The notes under the pieces were generated by a model, which did no database searches, was not told the origin of the DNA, and was given only the letters and a program-made list of their open reading frames with translations. The position numbers and the translations under genes are program-made. From Methanobrevibacter sp. (lineage in GTDB: Archaea; Methanobacteriota; Methanobacteria; Methanobacteriales; Methanobacteriaceae), in NCBI GenBank assembly GCA_016838945.1, contig JADLKP010000130.1, positions 1-6,572 on the forward strand: a stretch of 6,572 nt of DNA, given 5' to 3'. Positions 5,475-6,572 of this stretch are shown here, piece by piece. Within the stretch, counting starts at the first letter, position 1, and the number at the start of each line of letters is the position of its first letter.

Positions 5475-5618
5475 ACTTTTCCTCAAGGAATATTGGATAT
5501 CGCCCACGATGTGGTTGTTGAAAATTTCCCATCATTAATACTGGATAATTATCCAAAAGCACTTATGGAAACTTAACCCAAAGAACTCTTCAACATATGC
5601 CCTCAAGAGGCATTGAAT
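5475..5618 (+). repeat. Six in-register octapeptide-coding 24-bp repeats
   Basis: In the frame of the pseudogene, residues 24-71 fall into six units of eight residues with the pattern x-(F/Y/C)-P-x-x-x-L/h-x, for example TFPQGILD, NFPSLILD, NYPKALME and ICPQEALN. The first nonsense codon replaces the aromatic position of the fifth unit. The repeat is degenerate at DNA level and appears to be an N-terminal extension before the nuclease core. Confidence 0.5.
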
Positions 5619-5958
5619 AGCTGAGAGTTCAAGGTTCATTTCAAGGAAAAGCTCCCAAATGAATTAATCATAAATAATGGTAAAAAATTCATACCGGACA
5701 TGCCAGCCTTAACATTTGAAGACCTAATCATCAATCTGGAATTCCAATCATACAAAATAAATTATGAGCAAGAAGCAAAATTTAACGTATATCAAGCATA
5801 CCTACACAAAGTGCATCAGAAACACGTGATTAAAGTGATTTTCAGCACCGTTGTTGAGATGCATGAACTTATTACTCATAAAATCAATAGTTATGATAGG
5901 TTTACTATGCTTATCATATCGTTAAAGGCTTTATATCAGAAACAAAGTTAAATAATAG

Positions 5959-5966
5959 TTTATATA
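5959..5966 (+). promoter_or_regulatory. Possible internal TATA box within the pseudogene
   Basis: A third exact TTTATATA lies inside the pseudogene, just after the end of its first frame. It predicts a start near 5988, at the ATG of 5987-5989, and could drive transcription of the intact C-terminal ORF at 6193-6441. A chance match is a real possibility in coding DNA this rich in A and T. Confidence 0.25.
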
Positions 5967-6180
5967 AAAATATGAATGATATTATTATGTCAGATAAGGA
6001 AAAAGCCTTGTTTCTCTTGAGTCCCATGATGAATAAGGATAAAAGAGTTGAAATAACAAGTGAAATCTCAATATAACACCGAAGATAAGAAATCTTAGTC
6101 CAGAAGAATACAAGAACATGATACAGATTGAACTCAATTATGTAAAAAACTGGTTCAATAATGAAATTATGAAAAACAAT

Positions 6181-6185
6181 GGAGG
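6181..6185 (+). promoter_or_regulatory. Internal Shine-Dalgarno site of the C-terminal Rpn ORF
   Basis: GGAGG sits 7 nt before the ATG at 6193-6195, inside the ancestral Rpn reading frame, where it encodes Gly-Gly. Its spacing equals that of the sstT site (GGAG, 7 nt). Confidence 0.6.
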
Positions 6186-6192
6186 GATCAAT

Positions 6193-6441
6193 ATGGCTAT
6201 ACTAAGCCCTGAAGCAGAAGAACACCTAAAGGACTACGTACTAAAACAAAGAGAAGAAAAAGGAATAGAAAAAGGAATAGAAAAAAGAATAGAAAAAGGA
6301 ATAGAAATAGGAGAAGAAAAAACAATGCAAAAAGTAATAAAAGCAATAAACATGATTAAACAAGGATTCACAATAGAAGACACAAGTAAAGCAACAGGAC
6401 TGACAGAAATGCAAATAAACCAACTATGCATATTCAAATAA
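6193..6441 (+). CDS. Intact C-terminal Rpn fragment with own start (RpnS-like)
   Basis: The last 82 codons of the broken Rpn gene remain open and begin at an ATG (6193-6195) with GGAGG at 6181-6185 and a 7-nt spacer, a far better start than the in-frame ATG at 6118-6120, which has no ribosome site. The product starts MAILSPEAEEHLKDY. It then has a helix with four tetrapeptide units (GIEK, GIEK, RIEK, GIEI; residues 24-39) and ends in a small helical domain (INMIKQGFTIEDTSKATGL). In E. coli Rpn loci, such a separately translated C-terminal piece, with a variable number of four-residue repeats in its dimer helix, is the antitoxin of the full-length nuclease. I infer that this ORF could be an archaeal equivalent or an orphan of one. 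It may instead be merely the undamaged end of a dead gene; no expression evidence exists. Confidence 0.5.
   Translation: MAILSPEAEEHLKDYVLKQREEKGIEKGIEKRIEKGIEIGEEKTMQKVIKAINMIKQGFTIEDTSKATGLTEMQINQLCIFK
6262..6309 (+). repeat. Four 12-bp tandem units coding GIEK
   Basis: GGAATAGAAAAA occurs exactly at 6262-6273 and 6274-6285, with one change at 6286-6297 (RIEK) and one at 6298-6309 (GIEI). Low divergence between units suggests recent copy-number change by replication slippage, a known feature of Rpn C-termini. Confidence 0.8.
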
Positions 6442-6474
6442 TACTAAAAACTTTCTAATAATGATCTGAACAAA

Positions 6475-6490
6475 CTTTTATTTCTTTTTT
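6475..6490 (+). terminator. T-tract terminator after the Rpn locus
   Basis: Two pyrimidine blocks ending in TTTCTTTTTT follow the TAA at 6439-6441 by about 35 bases on the plus strand, as expected for an archaeal transcription end. There is no hairpin. Confidence 0.45.
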
Positions 6491-6530
6491 CAGCAATTAA
6501 TAAAGACTTAAAAAAGAGAATATTTATTAA

Positions 6531-6566
6531 AGAATATTAAAGAATATTAAAGAATATTTAAGAATT
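6531..6566. repeat. 10-bp tandem repeat AGAATATTAA
   Basis: Two exact units at 6531-6540 and 6541-6550 are followed by one with a single change (6551-6560) and a partial unit to 6566. A related AATATTTATTAA precedes them. It is simple AT-rich tandem DNA near the window end, with no gene visible on either strand. Confidence 0.7.
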
Positions 6567-6572
6567 ATAAAA

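Larger units (their letters stand above)
5406..6441 (+). pseudogene. Decayed Rpn / PD-(D/E)XK family nuclease (transposase-like)
   Basis: One ancestral gene of about 345 codons can be traced through three frames. Frame one runs from the ATG at 5406 (or 5418) to 5951 and is broken by TAA at 5574-5576 (codon 57) and TGA at 5622-5624 (codon 73). Near 5936-5945 the reading moves to a second frame (KTLNN, then ALFLLSPMMN, ending at 6076), and near 6064-6073 to a third (NITPKIRNLSPEEY, then the intact C-terminus). Two one-base deletions account for both shifts and restore a length divisible by three. The nuclease signature is visible as D98 in FIPDMP and E112-x-Q114 in NLEFQS, followed by YEQEAKFNVYQAYLH and FTMLIISLKAL. 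The C-terminus has the GIEK repeats and GFTIEDTSKATGL helix pair usual in this family. Full-length members are DNA endonucleases linked to recombination and, in E. coli, to toxin-antitoxin phage defence. No terminal inverted repeats or target duplication are seen. Confidence 0.85.

Noticed and set aside
5700..5951. Independent 83-codon gene
   Set aside because: It is the nuclease-core part of a larger broken frame that continues upstream through two stops and downstream through a frameshift; its ATG has no ribosome site and removes the N-terminal half of the domain.
6234..6437. Minus-strand ORFs opposite the Rpn C-terminus
   Set aside because: Repetitive Ser/Phe/Ile-rich translations are simply the reverse of the GIEK repeat; no start site or promoter.
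5406..6441. Insertion sequence with inverted ends
   Set aside because: I looked for inverted ends and a duplicated target around the locus and saw none; the family name 'transposase-like' does not by itself make it a mobile element.

Overview
The window looks like chromosome from a very AT-rich methanogenic archaeon of the Methanobacteriales, most likely a gut Methanobrevibacter. What is seen: an archaeal class I CCA-adding enzyme, TATA boxes reading TTTATATA in the intergenic DNA, Shine-Dalgarno sites of the GGTGAT or GGAGG type, and T-tract transcription ends. The genus is an inference from these traits and from overall protein style.

Layout. Four real genes lie head-to-tail on the minus strand, so in transcription order they run right to left: a von Willebrand factor A (VWA) protein with a MIDAS metal site (3974-4771), an acidic protein of unknown function with a TTG start (3282-3770), a Na+-coupled serine/threonine symporter SstT (1786-3039), and the tRNA CCA-adding enzyme (165-1631). 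They are separated by 150-250 bases holding T-rich tracts and repeats, so each is probably its own transcript rather than part of one operon. On the plus strand, 5406-6441 is one decayed gene of the Rpn / PD-(D/E)XK nuclease family ('transposase-like nuclease'). It carries two in-frame stop codons and two frameshifts, but its last 82 codons are intact and have their own ribosome binding site and start.

The 634 bases between the VWA gene and the Rpn pseudogene hold two diverging TTTATATA promoters (minus strand at 5004-5011, plus strand at 5374-5381). They also hold an inverted repeat beside the minus-strand promoter, an 11-bp stem-loop at its predicted transcript start, and three very small possible ORFs in front of the VWA gene (5018-5134, 4861-4980, 4747-4812). 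No tRNA, rRNA or CRISPR array is visible.

The genes do not form one obvious pathway: cca is housekeeping, sstT imports amino acids, and the VWA and 162-residue proteins are accessory. The most interesting element is the Rpn locus. In Escherichia coli, Rpn genes are known as gene-within-gene toxin-antitoxin/antiphage units: a separately translated C-terminal piece with a variable number of four-residue repeats blocks the full-length toxic nuclease. Here the nuclease part is ruined, while the C-terminal piece, with four GIEK-type repeats, keeps an open frame, a GGAGG site and an ATG. It looks like an archaeal version in which the toxin died and the antitoxin-like part survived.
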